Shown piece after piece: positions 46,926-55,405 of a stretch of DNA of 64,000 nt (its first letter is position 1; each line of letters begins with the position of its first letter). The translations under genes were made by a program, and so were the position numbers. The notes below the pieces were generated by a model. The model saw nothing but the letters and a program-made list of their open reading frames with translations, was not told the DNA's origin and did not search any database. The stretch is from Streptomyces sp. CB02009 (GTDB taxonomy: Bacteria > Actinomycetota > Actinomycetes > Streptomycetales > Streptomycetaceae), in contig NZ_LIVV01000015.1 of the NCBI RefSeq assembly GCF_001905825.1, positions 22,318 through 86,317 of the forward strand. The letters are read 5' to 3'.

Positions 46926-47511
46926 CCGCAGGACGCCGTACGTCGAGCCGGTGACCCTGAAGATCCTCGTCGCGGGCGGGTTCGGGGTCGGCAAGACGAC
47001 GCTGGTCGGCGCGGTCAGCGAGATCCGGCCCCTGCGGACCGAGGAGGTCCTCAGCGAGGCGGGGCGGCCCGTCGACGACCTGCACGGCGTCGAGGCCAAG
47101 ACGACCACCACGGTCGCCATGGACTTCGGCCGCATCACCCTGCGCGAGGACCTCGTCCTGTACCTGTTCGGCACGCCCGGCCAGGACCGCTTCTGGTTCC
47201 TCTGGGACGAGCTGGCGCAGGGCGCGCTCGGCGCGGTCGTCCTGGCGGACACCCGCCGTCTGGAGGACAGCTTCGCGGCGATCGACTACTTCGAGCGGCG
47301 CGGCATCCCGTTCACGGTGGCCGTCAACTGCTTCGAGGGCGCCCAGCGGTTCCCCGCGGAGAGCGTGCGCGGGGCGCTGGACCTGGACCCGGAGGTCGAG
47401 CTCCTGATGTGCGACGCCCGGGACCGCGAGTCCGTGAAGAACGTCCTCGTCGCCGTCGTCGAGCACGCGCTCGTCCTCGCGGACCGGAGCCACGCGACGG
47501 CGGCGCCCTGA
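46906..47511 (+). CDS. cvnD: Conservon small GTPase CvnD
   Basis: A 201-residue Ras-like GTPase. G1 is GGFGVGKTTLV at 24-34, the switch region has TTTTVAMDFGRI, G3 is LFGTPGQDRFWFLW, and an NCF (AVNCFEGAQRF) takes the NKxD place, as in the MglA-like/conservon group. It completes the four-gene conservon; no cytochrome P450 gene follows, unlike some conservons. The convergent thiolase gene ends 37 bases downstream. Confidence 0.95.
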   Translation: MAFGRSSRRTPYVEPVTLKILVAGGFGVGKTTLVGAVSEIRPLRTEEVLSEAGRPVDDLHGVEAKTTTTVAMDFGRITLREDLVLYLFGTPGQDRFWFLWDELAQGALGAVVLADTRRLEDSFAAIDYFERRGIPFTVAVNCFEGAQRFPAESVRGALDLDPEVELLMCDARDRESVKNVLVAVVEHALVLADRSHATAAP

Positions 47512-47547
47512 GCGGGCAGCCGTCCGCGGAAGCCGCCCCGAGGCGTC

Positions 47548-48735
47548 TCAGCGCACCGCCACCACTGCGGACCCGTGCCCGAACAGCCCCTGGTTCGCGG
47601 TGATGCCGACCCGCGCCCCCGGCACCTGCCGGTCGCCCGCCGTACCCCGCAGCTGCCAGGTCAGCTCGCAGACCTGGGCGATCGCCTGGGCGGGCACGGC
47701 TTCCCCGAACGAGGCGAGTCCGCCGCTGGTGTTGACCGGCAGGCGCCCGCCGAGCGCCGTCGCCCCGTCCCGCAGCAGCTTGGCGCCCTCGCCGGCCGCG
47801 CACAGCCCGATGTCCTCGTACCACTCCAGCTCCAGGGCGGTGGAGAGGTCGTAGACCTCCGCGAGCGACAGGTCCTCGGGCCCGATCCCCGCCTCCTCGT
47901 AGGCGGCGTGCGCGATCGAGGCGCGGAAGGTGCGCGCGGCCGGTGCGACGGCCACCGCCGAGTCGGTCGCGATGTCGGGGAGGTCGAGCACCGCCTTGGG
48001 GTACGTGGGGGAGACCGTCGACACGGCCCGGACCCGCACCGGGTCGGGGTGCCCGTGGGTGCGCGCGAACTCCATGCTGGACAGCACGAGCGCGGCGCCC
48101 CCGTCGGAGGTGGCGCAGATGTCGAGGAGCCGCAGCGGATCGGCGACGACGGCCGAGGCGGCGACCTGCTCGGCGCTCACGCGCGCGCGGTAGCGGGCGA
48201 GCGGGTTGAGCGCGCCGGCCGCCGCGTTCTTCACCTTCACCTGGGCGAAGTCCTCGGGCGTGTCCCCGTACAGGGCCATCCTGCGGCGTGCGTAGAGCGC
48301 GAAGTACGCGGGGTTGGTGGCCCCGAGCACCCGGAACCGCAGCCAGTCCGGGTCGTCGGGACGCTCGCCGCCGGCCGGGGCGAGGAAGCCCTTGGGCGTC
48401 GCGTCCGCGCCGACGACCAGGACCACGTCCGCGAGCCCGGCGAGGATCTGGGCCCGTGCGGTCCCGATCGCCTGGGCGCCCGAGGCGCAGGCCGCGTACA
48501 CGCTGGTGACCCTCGCCCCCTGCCACCCGAGGGCCTGCGCGAACGTCGCTCCGGCCACGTACCCCGGGTAGCCGCACCGCATGGTGTTCGCGCCGACGAC
48601 GGAGCCGACGTCCGACCAGTCCAGGCCGGCGTCGGCGATGGCGGCGCGGGCGGCAGCCGTGCCGTAACTGACGAAGCTCCGCCCCCACTTGCCCCAGGGG
48701 TGCATGCCCGCCCCGATGACGGCGATGTCGTTCAC
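47548..48735 (-). CDS. Thiolase-fold lipid-transfer-type protein
   Basis: A 395-residue thiolase-superfamily protein of the SCP-x/lipid-transfer type: IAVIGAGMHPWGKWG at the N-terminus, SVYAACASGAQAIGTARAQILAG with the reactive-site Cys, then AEVYDLSTALELEWYEDIG, and NTSGGLASFGEAVPAQAIAQVCEL, with GITANQGLFGHGSAVVA at the end. With its DUF35 partner it resembles the aldolase/thiolase-OB pairs of steroid and acyl-CoA side-chain degradation. The start is GTG at 48735, overlapping the DUF35 stop by four bases (GTGA). Confidence 0.9.
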   Translation of the reverse strand: MNDIAVIGAGMHPWGKWGRSFVSYGTAAARAAIADAGLDWSDVGSVVGANTMRCGYPGYVAGATFAQALGWQGARVTSVYAACASGAQAIGTARAQILAGLADVVLVVGADATPKGFLAPAGGERPDDPDWLRFRVLGATNPAYFALYARRRMALYGDTPEDFAQVKVKNAAAGALNPLARYRARVSAEQVAASAVVADPLRLLDICATSDGGAALVLSSMEFARTHGHPDPVRVRAVSTVSPTYPKAVLDLPDIATDSAVAVAPAARTFRASIAHAAYEEAGIGPEDLSLAEVYDLSTALELEWYEDIGLCAAGEGAKLLRDGATALGGRLPVNTSGGLASFGEAVPAQAIAQVCELTWQLRGTAGDRQVPGARVGITANQGLFGHGSAVVAVR

Positions 48736-49196
48736 GACCGCTCCTCCCGTGCGACGGGACGCCAGTGCCAGGTGGTCCAGATGTGCTCGTCGTCCTCGTC
48801 GAGGACGCCGGGCACCACCTCGACCTCCGTCCCGATGGCCAGATCCGCCGTCGTCACCCCCGGCGCGGCCTGCCCGAGGACCACCATCGCCTCAGCCGCC
48901 AGCTCGACGGCGACGAGGGTGTACGGCTCCCAGGGCGCGTCCGGATCGGAGACGTACGGGGCGGGCGGACGGTAGCGCCCGTCGGTGTACGACCAGACCC
49001 GGCCGCGCGGGGAGAGCGGGAACTCGGCGAGCTCCCCGCCCCCGGGGCAGACCGGGTTGCGGCAGCCGTCGTCCGCCCGGGGGAAGAAGACCGACGTGCA
49101 GGCCGTGCAACGGGTTCCGAGCAGCCGGAACTCCGCCTCCGGCACGGTGTCGTCGGTGAACCACCCGGCCACCACCGGTGTGCGTGTCCGTGCCAT
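48732..49196 (-). CDS. Zn-ribbon/OB-fold (DUF35) protein
   Basis: A 154-residue acyl-CoA-associated DUF35 protein. The rubredoxin-like zinc ribbon is TRCTACTSVFFPRADDGCRNPVCPGG (Cys pairs near residues 30-33 and 44-49), followed by an OB fold with GRVWSYTDGRYRPPAPY and EPYTLVAVELAAEAMVVLGQ. Such proteins bind and regulate thiolase-fold partners. It is the first gene of a two-gene operon. A TetR-type palindrome lies 45 bases upstream of the ATG. Confidence 0.92.
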   Translation of the reverse strand: MARTRTPVVAGWFTDDTVPEAEFRLLGTRCTACTSVFFPRADDGCRNPVCPGGGELAEFPLSPRGRVWSYTDGRYRPPAPYVSDPDAPWEPYTLVAVELAAEAMVVLGQAAPGVTTADLAIGTEVEVVPGVLDEDDEHIWTTWHWRPVAREERS

Positions 49197-49240
49197 CGAG
49201 GCCTCCCGTGCCTGCCGTGCCCGCCGTCGGACACCATGAG

Positions 49241-49255
49241 CTGACGAACCGTCAG
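49241..49255. promoter_or_regulatory. TetR-type operator palindrome (copy 2)
   Basis: CTGACG-AAC-CGTCAG, a perfect inverted repeat within AGCTGACGAACCGTCAGA, 45 bases upstream of the DUF35 start. It differs from the site at 6638-6652 in one central base only. Confidence 0.7.
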
Positions 49256-49288
49256 AAGTGTGGCACGGGAGCCCCGGGGGCGAAAGGC

Positions 49289-50110
49289 TCAGTGGCCGGC
49301 CACCGACCTCCGCGCCACCGGGAAGTCGAAGAACGTGCTCGGGAACGGCTCCGGCTTGAACGTGAAGTGCCACCACTCCTCCGGCAGGTTCACGAAGCCC
49401 TGCTCGGCGAGCGCGCTCTTCAGCAGCTGCCGATGGGCCCGCTGCGCGCCCTGGATCCGGGGGTCGTCGGTGTGCGAGAGCGTGTCGAAGCAGTCGTACC
49501 CGGTCCCCATGTTCACGGAGTTGTCCGGGAACCGCTCCGCGCGCGGCGCGAAGCACTCTGTCAGCCTCTCGCCCGGCACGTACGCGCGCGTGGGGACGGC
49601 CGGCAGCCGCACGATCGTCAGATCCACCGTCGAGCCCCGGCTGTGCCCGGACTTCTCCGCGATGTAACCGTCGGCGAACAACCTCGACTTGTCGACGAGC
49701 GGATAGAACTCCGCCTTCATCCGCTCGTCCGCCAGGTCCTTCGCCCAGCGCACGAAGTGGTCGACGGCCCGCTGCGGCCGGTAGCAGTCGTACACCTTCA
49801 GCGTGTAGCCGCGGGCCAGGAGCCGCACCTGCGCGCGGTGCAGGGCCTCGGCGGCCGGCCGGGTCAGGATGCACAGCGGCTGCCGGTAGCCGTCCACCGG
49901 CTCGCCCACGAAGTTGTGCTCCGTCGAGTAGCGCATCTCCTGAACGATCGTCCGGTCCACCGAGGCGAGGGCCACGAACTCCCGTGGCGCCTTCGGCTCA
50001 GGAGCCGCGGACGCCGGGGGAGCGGGGGCGGCGACGGCGCCCGTGACGGCGAGCAGTCCGGCCGCGGCCGCGACGGCGAGGGTACGGAAGGCAGAGGCAA
50101 GTCCTGTCAT
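49289..50110 (-). CDS. Secreted VanX-like D-Ala-D-Ala dipeptidase
   Basis: A 273-residue exported zinc dipeptidase. Residues 1-36 are a signal peptide (RTLAVAAAAGLLAVTGAVAAPAPPASA). Zinc ligands and catalytic residues fit the VanX family: VYDCYRPQRAV (Arg111), SGHSRGSTVDL (His156 and Asp163) and LPEEWWHFTF (Glu245, His248). It would cleave D-Ala-D-Ala or related dipeptides. VanX of resistance clusters is cytoplasmic and lies with vanH and vanA, which are absent here, so cell-wall dipeptide turnover outside the cell is more likely than glycopeptide resistance. Confidence 0.9.
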   Translation of the reverse strand: MTGLASAFRTLAVAAAAGLLAVTGAVAAPAPPASAAPEPKAPREFVALASVDRTIVQEMRYSTEHNFVGEPVDGYRQPLCILTRPAAEALHRAQVRLLARGYTLKVYDCYRPQRAVDHFVRWAKDLADERMKAEFYPLVDKSRLFADGYIAEKSGHSRGSTVDLTIVRLPAVPTRAYVPGERLTECFAPRAERFPDNSVNMGTGYDCFDTLSHTDDPRIQGAQRAHRQLLKSALAEQGFVNLPEEWWHFTFKPEPFPSTFFDFPVARRSVAGH

Positions 50111-50170
50111 GGGCACACCGTCTACCAGTTCCGGCAGCGCCGGGAAAGGGTGATCGCATACGGTCGGCCC

Positions 50171-50671
50171 GTGAAGGACTCCCACTGCACGTTCTGCGGC
50201 GCCGCCCACCCGGCCGACGCCGGCTGGCCCCGCACCTGCCCGGCCTGCGGCGGCACCGCCTACCGCAACCCGCTGCCCGTCGCCGTCGCCCTGCTCCCCG
50301 TCACGGACGGAACGGACACGGGCCTCGTCGTCATCACCCGCACGATCGAACCCGCGCGCGGCGAGGTCGCCCTGCCCGGCGGCTTCATCGACCACGGCGA
50401 GGACTGGCGCGCCGCCGTGGCCCGCGAACTGCGGGAGGAGACGGGGATCGCCGCCTCCGCAGAGGAGGTCCGCCTCGCCGACGTGCTGAGCTCCCCTGCG
50501 GGCCACCTCCTCGTCTTCGGCCTCCTCCCGCCCCGCCCGGCGAGCGCGCTCCCGCCGTCGGTCCCGACGGACGAGACGAGCGGCCACCACGTGCTCCGCG
50601 CCCCGGAGCGACTCGCCTTCCCGCTCCACACGGAGGCGGTACGGAAGTGGTTCGCGGGGGAGTACGGCTGA
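50171..50671 (+). CDS. NUDIX hydrolase with N-terminal zinc ribbon
   Basis: A 166-residue protein. A four-Cys zinc ribbon, CTFCGAAHPADAGWPRTCPACGG, occupies the N-terminus. The complete NUDIX box follows in LPGGFIDHGEDWRAAVARELREETGI (GX5EX7REUXEEXGU). It hydrolyses a nucleoside diphosphate derivative; the substrate is not evident. The GTG at 50171 lacks a ribosome binding site, but TACGGT at 50159-50164 is a possible -10 element, so the transcript may be leaderless. Divergent from the dipeptidase gene and convergent with the GH31 gene. Confidence 0.9.
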   Translation: MKDSHCTFCGAAHPADAGWPRTCPACGGTAYRNPLPVAVALLPVTDGTDTGLVVITRTIEPARGEVALPGGFIDHGEDWRAAVARELREETGIAASAEEVRLADVLSSPAGHLLVFGLLPPRPASALPPSVPTDETSGHHVLRAPERLAFPLHTEAVRKWFAGEYG

Positions 50672-50714
50672 GCCGGGGCGCGGGGCCCCGCCCCCGCGGG
50701 GCGCCTGCGCCGGA

Positions 50715-53129
50715 TCACACCCCCCGCACCCGCACCGGCAGCCCCGCCTCCTCCACCCCGTCGTCCGTCACCCGCTCCACGACCACCCGGCCGTCCACCA
50801 GCCGCGACTGGTACCGCTCGATCTCGGCCGTCTCCCAGCCGTCCCCCGTGTCCCGCACCACGAGCCCGCCGCCCGTCCGCCCGGCGGCGGGCGCCCACAC
50901 CTCGAGGGCCAGGCCGCCGTCGTCGCCCCGCACCGCGAGCACCGCCCCCGCCCGCGCCAGGACCGGCACCCGGGAGAGCGGAGCGTCGAGCAGCACCTGC
51001 CCGGGGCCCTCGTACGCCTGCCCCGTCGCCGTGTCGTACCAGCGTCCGCGCGGCAGCCGCACCGCCCGCCGGTCGGCGCCCCCGGTCAGGACCGGCGCCA
51101 CGAGCAGCGCGTCGCCGAGCAGGAACGCGTCCTCGCAGTCGCGCAGCACCCGGTCCTCGGGCGTCCCCCACCACAGCGGCCGTACGTACGGCGCGCCCGT
51201 CATCCGGGCGAGCCGCGCCAGGGTCGTGAAGTACGGCCGCAGCCGCTCCCGTTCGGCCAGTGCCTCGCGCGCGTGCTCCAGGACCTCCGGACCGAACTCC
51301 CACGGCTCGCGCCGCCCCGCGCCGATCGCCGCGTGGGTGCGGAACAGCGGCAGCCACGCCCCCAGCTGGTACCAGCGCAGGAACAGCTCCGGCGTGGGAC
51401 TGCCGTCGAAACCGCCCACGTCGGGCCCCGAGTACGGCACCCCGCACAGCCCGAGCCCCAGGACCAGCGCGAGCGAGGCCCGCAGCCCCGGCCACCCGGT
51501 CGACACATCACCCGACCAGGTGCCCCCGTACCGCTGCATCCCCGCCCAGCCGGAGCGCGAGAAGAGGAAGGGCCGCTCGTCCGGCCGCAGCCGGCGCAGC
51601 CCCTCGTACCCGGCCCGCGCCATCGTGAGTCCGTACACGTTGTGCGCCTCGCGGTGGTCGCCGCCCCGGCCGTCCAGGTGGTGGCGCGCCGAGCGCGGCA
51701 GCGTCGAGTCGCCGAAGGGGGAGAAGGACACCGGCTCGTTCATGTCGTGCCACACCCCGGCGAAGCCCTGCCCGAGCCGCTCCTCGTACAGCTCGCCCCA
51801 CCACTCCCGTACCGCCGGATCGGTGAAGTCCGGATAGGCGCACTCGCCCGGCCAGACCACCCCGCGCACCTCGTCGCCCCGCGCGTCCCGCACGAAGGCC
51901 CCCGCCGCCCGCCCGCTGTCGTAGACCGCGTTCCCCGGCTCGGCCTTCACCGCCGGGTCCACGATCGACACGAGCCGCACGCCCTGCTCCCGCAGCTCCT
52001 TCGCGAGCCCCGGCAGATCGGGGAACCGCTCCCGGTCGACGGTGAACACGCGATGCCCGTCGTAGTGGTCGATGTCCAGGTGGACGGCGGACAGCGGCAG
52101 CCCCCGCTCCCGGTATCCGGCCACGATCCGCCGCACCTCGCGCTCGCTGCCGAACCCCCAGCGCGCGTGCTGCGCTCCGAGCGCCCAGTCCGGCGGCAGC
52201 GCCGGAGCACCCGTGAGCGCCGCCCAGCCGTGGAGCACGCGCGCGGGGGTGCCGACCACCACCCAGCAGCGCAGCGGACCGCCGCCCATCCGGACCTCGC
52301 TCGTCCCCGGCCGGTCGTGCCCGGACCCCGCGCCCTCCTCGCCCTCGGCGAGGGTGACCCGGCCGTCCCAGGAGTTGTCGTGGAAGGCCAGGTGCGTCCC
52401 CGCGTCCGAGACGACGAACTGCACGGGCATGGTGAGGTAGAGCGGATCGTCCCCGGGGCCGAAGCTCCCCTTCGGGTCGGTGTTCCACAGGCGGTACGCG
52501 CCGTCCCGCAGCCGCGGCCCCGCCGACCGGCCGCCGAGACCGAAGAACCGCGCGTCCGCCGGCACCTCGCTGCGCTGCACCCAGCGCACCGCCCCGTCGG
52601 ACGGAGCGGCGCCGGCCACCGGCCGGCCGCCGCGCCCCGGCTCCGCACCCGGGGCGGCGGCCCGCGCCACCGGCTCCCACCAGCGCGGCGGCAGGTCCCG
52701 GCGCAGCATCACCCCGCCCGGCGTCCGGATCTCCACCGCCCCGTGCCGGGACACCGCCACCGTCACCCGCTCCGAGACGATCCGCCAGCCGCCGTCCGTG
52801 TCCGGCTCCAGGGACGCCCGCGGATCCGGCTCAGGCGCCTCACCCGCCAGGGCGTACGACGGAAGCGGATCGGCCCCGTCCCACCCCCAGAACACGGTGC
52901 CGCCCGACGACACGCGGATCCGCAGCGAGGACCGCGCGAACCGGACGGTCCCCCCGCCGGGCGCGGCCTCCGCACCCGAAGCCGGCCCCGGTACCCGGGC
53001 CCGCTCCGCACCCCTCGGCGGCAGCCCCCACGCGTCCGTACGACGCTGCCGCCACGCCGCCCGCACCGTCCGCAGCCCCCGCACCGAGCCGAACACCTTC
53101 ATTGAACGCACCAGTTCACGACCGTCCAT
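50715..53129 (-). CDS. GH31 alpha-glucosidase-like enzyme
   Basis: An 804-residue glycoside hydrolase family 31 enzyme without signal peptide. The N-terminal beta domain is followed by the catalytic barrel: WALGAQHARWGFGSEREVRRIVAGYRERGLPLSAVHLDIDHYDG, the nucleophile Asp462 in GVWHDMNEP, FLFSRSGWAGMQRYGGTWSGD with acid/base Asp541, and GVPYSGPDVGGFDG. A C-terminal beta domain ends in VLARAGAVLAVRGD. It would release alpha-linked glucose (or xylose) from oligosaccharides in the cytoplasm. The ATG at 53129 is used; ATG at 53102 is an equally possible start, as neither has a good ribosome binding site. Confidence 0.92.
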   Translation of the reverse strand: MDGRELVRSMKVFGSVRGLRTVRAAWRQRRTDAWGLPPRGAERARVPGPASGAEAAPGGGTVRFARSSLRIRVSSGGTVFWGWDGADPLPSYALAGEAPEPDPRASLEPDTDGGWRIVSERVTVAVSRHGAVEIRTPGGVMLRRDLPPRWWEPVARAAAPGAEPGRGGRPVAGAAPSDGAVRWVQRSEVPADARFFGLGGRSAGPRLRDGAYRLWNTDPKGSFGPGDDPLYLTMPVQFVVSDAGTHLAFHDNSWDGRVTLAEGEEGAGSGHDRPGTSEVRMGGGPLRCWVVVGTPARVLHGWAALTGAPALPPDWALGAQHARWGFGSEREVRRIVAGYRERGLPLSAVHLDIDHYDGHRVFTVDRERFPDLPGLAKELREQGVRLVSIVDPAVKAEPGNAVYDSGRAAGAFVRDARGDEVRGVVWPGECAYPDFTDPAVREWWGELYEERLGQGFAGVWHDMNEPVSFSPFGDSTLPRSARHHLDGRGGDHREAHNVYGLTMARAGYEGLRRLRPDERPFLFSRSGWAGMQRYGGTWSGDVSTGWPGLRASLALVLGLGLCGVPYSGPDVGGFDGSPTPELFLRWYQLGAWLPLFRTHAAIGAGRREPWEFGPEVLEHAREALAERERLRPYFTTLARLARMTGAPYVRPLWWGTPEDRVLRDCEDAFLLGDALLVAPVLTGGADRRAVRLPRGRWYDTATGQAYEGPGQVLLDAPLSRVPVLARAGAVLAVRGDDGGLALEVWAPAAGRTGGGLVVRDTGDGWETAEIERYQSRLVDGRVVVERVTDDGVEEAGLPVRVRGV

Positions 53130-53344
53130 GCAGCTCAGACTGCCACCCGCCCGGGGCGGAACAGGCTCCGTTCAACTGGCGTTCACCCGTGGTGGGAGCA
53201 CATATTCAACTCCCCGACCATGGGCGGGCAGACCTGGTGCGAAAGACGATCACATGGCATCGTCCTGTCAGCCGCGTCACGCGCACACCCCAGCACGTGC
53301 GCGGGACACACGCCGACCCCGCGTACAGCCAGGGAGCCGCCCCA

Positions 53345-55315
53345 ATGACATCAGCGCAGACCGAGCCGCTCTGGCAGCCGGACGAGGAACGCATCGCCAC
53401 GGCCGCCGTGACCCGCTTCCAGACCTGGGCCGCCGAACACCACGGCGCCCCGGCCGCCGGCGGGTACCCGGCGCTCCACCGCTGGTCCGTCGACGAGCTC
53501 GAAGCCTTCTGGCAGGCGGTCGTCGAGTGGTTCGACATCCGCTTCTCCACCCCGTACGAGCGCGTCCTCGGCGACCGCTCGATGCCCGGCGCCGACTGGT
53601 TCCCCGGAGCCACCCTCAACTACGCCGAGCACGCCCTGCGCGCCGCCGACGAGCGCCCCCATGCCGCGGCCCTGCTCCATGTGGACGAGACACATGAGCC
53701 CGTGCCGGTCACCTGGGCCGAGCTCCGCCGCCAGGTCGGCTCCCTCGCCGCCGAACTCCGCGCCCTCGGCGTACGGCCCGGAGACCGGGTCAGCGGCTAC
53801 CTGCCCAACGTCCCGCAGTCCGTCGTGGCCCTCCTCGCGACCGCCGCGGTGGGCGGCGTGTGGACCTCGTGCGCCCCCGACTTCGGTGCCCGCAGCGTCC
53901 TCGACCGCTTCCAGCAGGTCGAACCCGTCGTCCTCTTCACCGTCGACGGCTACCGGTACGGCGGCAAGGAGCACGACCGCCGCGAGACCGTCGCCGAACT
54001 GCGCGCCGAGCTCCCGACGCTCCGCGCCGTCGTCCACATCCCGCTGCTCGGCACCCCGGCCCCCGAGGGCACCCTCGCCTGGTCCGACCTCGTCGCCGGC
54101 GACACCGAGCCGGTCTACGAGCAGGTCCCGTTCTCGCACCCGCTGTGGGTCCTGTACTCCTCCGGCACCACCGGCCTGCCGAAGGCGATCGTCCAGTCCC
54201 AGGGCGGCATCCTCGTCGAGCACGTCAAGCAGCTGGGCCTGCACTGCGACCTGGGCCCCGAGGACGTGTTCTTCTGGTACACCTCCACCGGCTGGATGAT
54301 GTGGAACTTCCTCGTCTCCGGCCTGCTCACCGGCACGACCGTCGTCCTGTACGACGGCAGCCCCGGCTACCCCGACACCGCCGCCCAGTGGCGCGTCGCC
54401 GAGCGCACCCGCGCCACCCTGTACGGCACCTCCGCCGCGTACGTGATGGCCTGCGCGAAGGCCGACGTGCACCCCGGCCGCGACTTCGACCTGTCGGCGG
54501 TGAAGTGCGTCGCCACCACCGGCTCGCCGCTGCCGCCCGACGGCTTCCGCTGGCTCCACGACGAGGTCCGCGAGGACCTCTGGATCGCCTCCGTCAGCGG
54601 CGGCACCGACGTGTGCTCCTGCTTCGCGGGCGCCGTCCCCACCCTCCCGGTCCACATCGGCGAACTGCAGGCGGCCGGCCTGGGCACCGACCTCCAGGCC
54701 TGGGATCCCTCGGGCAAGCCCGTGATCGGCGAGGTCGGCGAGCTGGTCGTCACCAACCCCATGCCGTCCATGCCGATCCACTTCTGGAACGACCCGGACG
54801 GCAGCCGCTACCGCGACAGCTACTTCGAGATGTTCCCGGGCGTCTGGCGCCACGGAGACTGGATCACGATCACCGACCACGGCTCGGTCGTGATCCACGG
54901 CCGCTCCGACTCCACCCTGAACCGCCAGGGCGTCCGGATGGGGAGCGCCGACATCTACGAGGCCGTCGAACGCCTCCCTGAGATCCGGGAATCCCTCGTG
55001 ATCGGCCTGGAGGAGCCCGACGGCGGCTACTGGATGCCGCTCTTCGTCCACCTCGTCGAGGGAGCCACCCTGGACGACGCGCTGATCGACCGCATCAAGC
55101 GGACGATCCGCAGCGAGCTCTCCCCGCGCCACGTCCCCGACGAGATCATCGAGGTCCCGGGCGTCCCGCACACGCTCACGGGCAAGCGCATCGAGGTCCC
55201 GGTCAAGCGCCTCCTCCAGGGAACCCCCCTGGACAAGGCCGTCAACGCCGGTTCGGTCGACGACCTCGGCCTGCTGCACTTCTACGAGACCCTCGCGGCC
55301 TCCCGCCGGGGCTGA
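53345..55315 (+). CDS. aacS: Acetoacetyl-CoA synthetase
   Basis: A 656-residue acyl-adenylate-forming ligase activating acetoacetate to acetoacetyl-CoA. AACS features: DWFPGATLNYAEHALR at the N-terminus, the P-loop-like YSSGTTGLPKAIVQSQGG, FFWYTSTGWMMWNFLVSGLLTG, TGSPLPPDGFRWLHDEV, SVSGGTDVCSCF, and the C-terminal HTLTGKRIEVPVK with catalytic Lys614. The corresponding lysine of S. lividans AACS is known to be acetylated, which switches the enzyme off. The ATG has AGGGAG upstream. It is divergent from the GH31 gene across about 215 bases and ends in a strong terminator hairpin. Confidence 0.95.
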   Translation: MTSAQTEPLWQPDEERIATAAVTRFQTWAAEHHGAPAAGGYPALHRWSVDELEAFWQAVVEWFDIRFSTPYERVLGDRSMPGADWFPGATLNYAEHALRAADERPHAAALLHVDETHEPVPVTWAELRRQVGSLAAELRALGVRPGDRVSGYLPNVPQSVVALLATAAVGGVWTSCAPDFGARSVLDRFQQVEPVVLFTVDGYRYGGKEHDRRETVAELRAELPTLRAVVHIPLLGTPAPEGTLAWSDLVAGDTEPVYEQVPFSHPLWVLYSSGTTGLPKAIVQSQGGILVEHVKQLGLHCDLGPEDVFFWYTSTGWMMWNFLVSGLLTGTTVVLYDGSPGYPDTAAQWRVAERTRATLYGTSAAYVMACAKADVHPGRDFDLSAVKCVATTGSPLPPDGFRWLHDEVREDLWIASVSGGTDVCSCFAGAVPTLPVHIGELQAAGLGTDLQAWDPSGKPVIGEVGELVVTNPMPSMPIHFWNDPDGSRYRDSYFEMFPGVWRHGDWITITDHGSVVIHGRSDSTLNRQGVRMGSADIYEAVERLPEIRESLVIGLEEPDGGYWMPLFVHLVEGATLDDALIDRIKRTIRSELSPRHVPDEIIEVPGVPHTLTGKRIEVPVKRLLQGTPLDKAVNAGSVDDLGLLHFYETLAASRRG

Positions 55316-55323
55316 GCGCGGGA

Positions 55324-55359
55324 AGGGGCCCGCCGATCCGACCGGATCGGCGGGCCCCT
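55324..55359. terminator. Terminator after aacS
   Basis: AGGGGCCCGCCGATCCG (55324-55340) and its exact complement (55343-55359) form a hairpin with a minimal centre; two or three central pairs must open to make a loop. It lies 9 bases past the aacS stop and convergent to the CU044_5270-type gene. Confidence 0.88.
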
Positions 55360-55405
55360 CCGCCTGCGGCCGGCCCTGCGGCTCCGCCCGGCCCGCGCCG
55401 CGGGC

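Noticed and set aside
42128..47511. Search for a JetD/MksG Toprim nuclease or other effector next to the SMC-like gene.
   Set aside because: Downstream lie a terminator, a two-helix membrane protein and a conservon; upstream lie GntR and pxpABC. None has a Toprim-type acidic motif, so a complete Wadjet system is not claimed.
49289..50110. Glycopeptide resistance cluster.
   Set aside because: Only the VanX-like gene is present and it has a signal peptide; no vanH, vanA/B ligase or vanRS genes are nearby.
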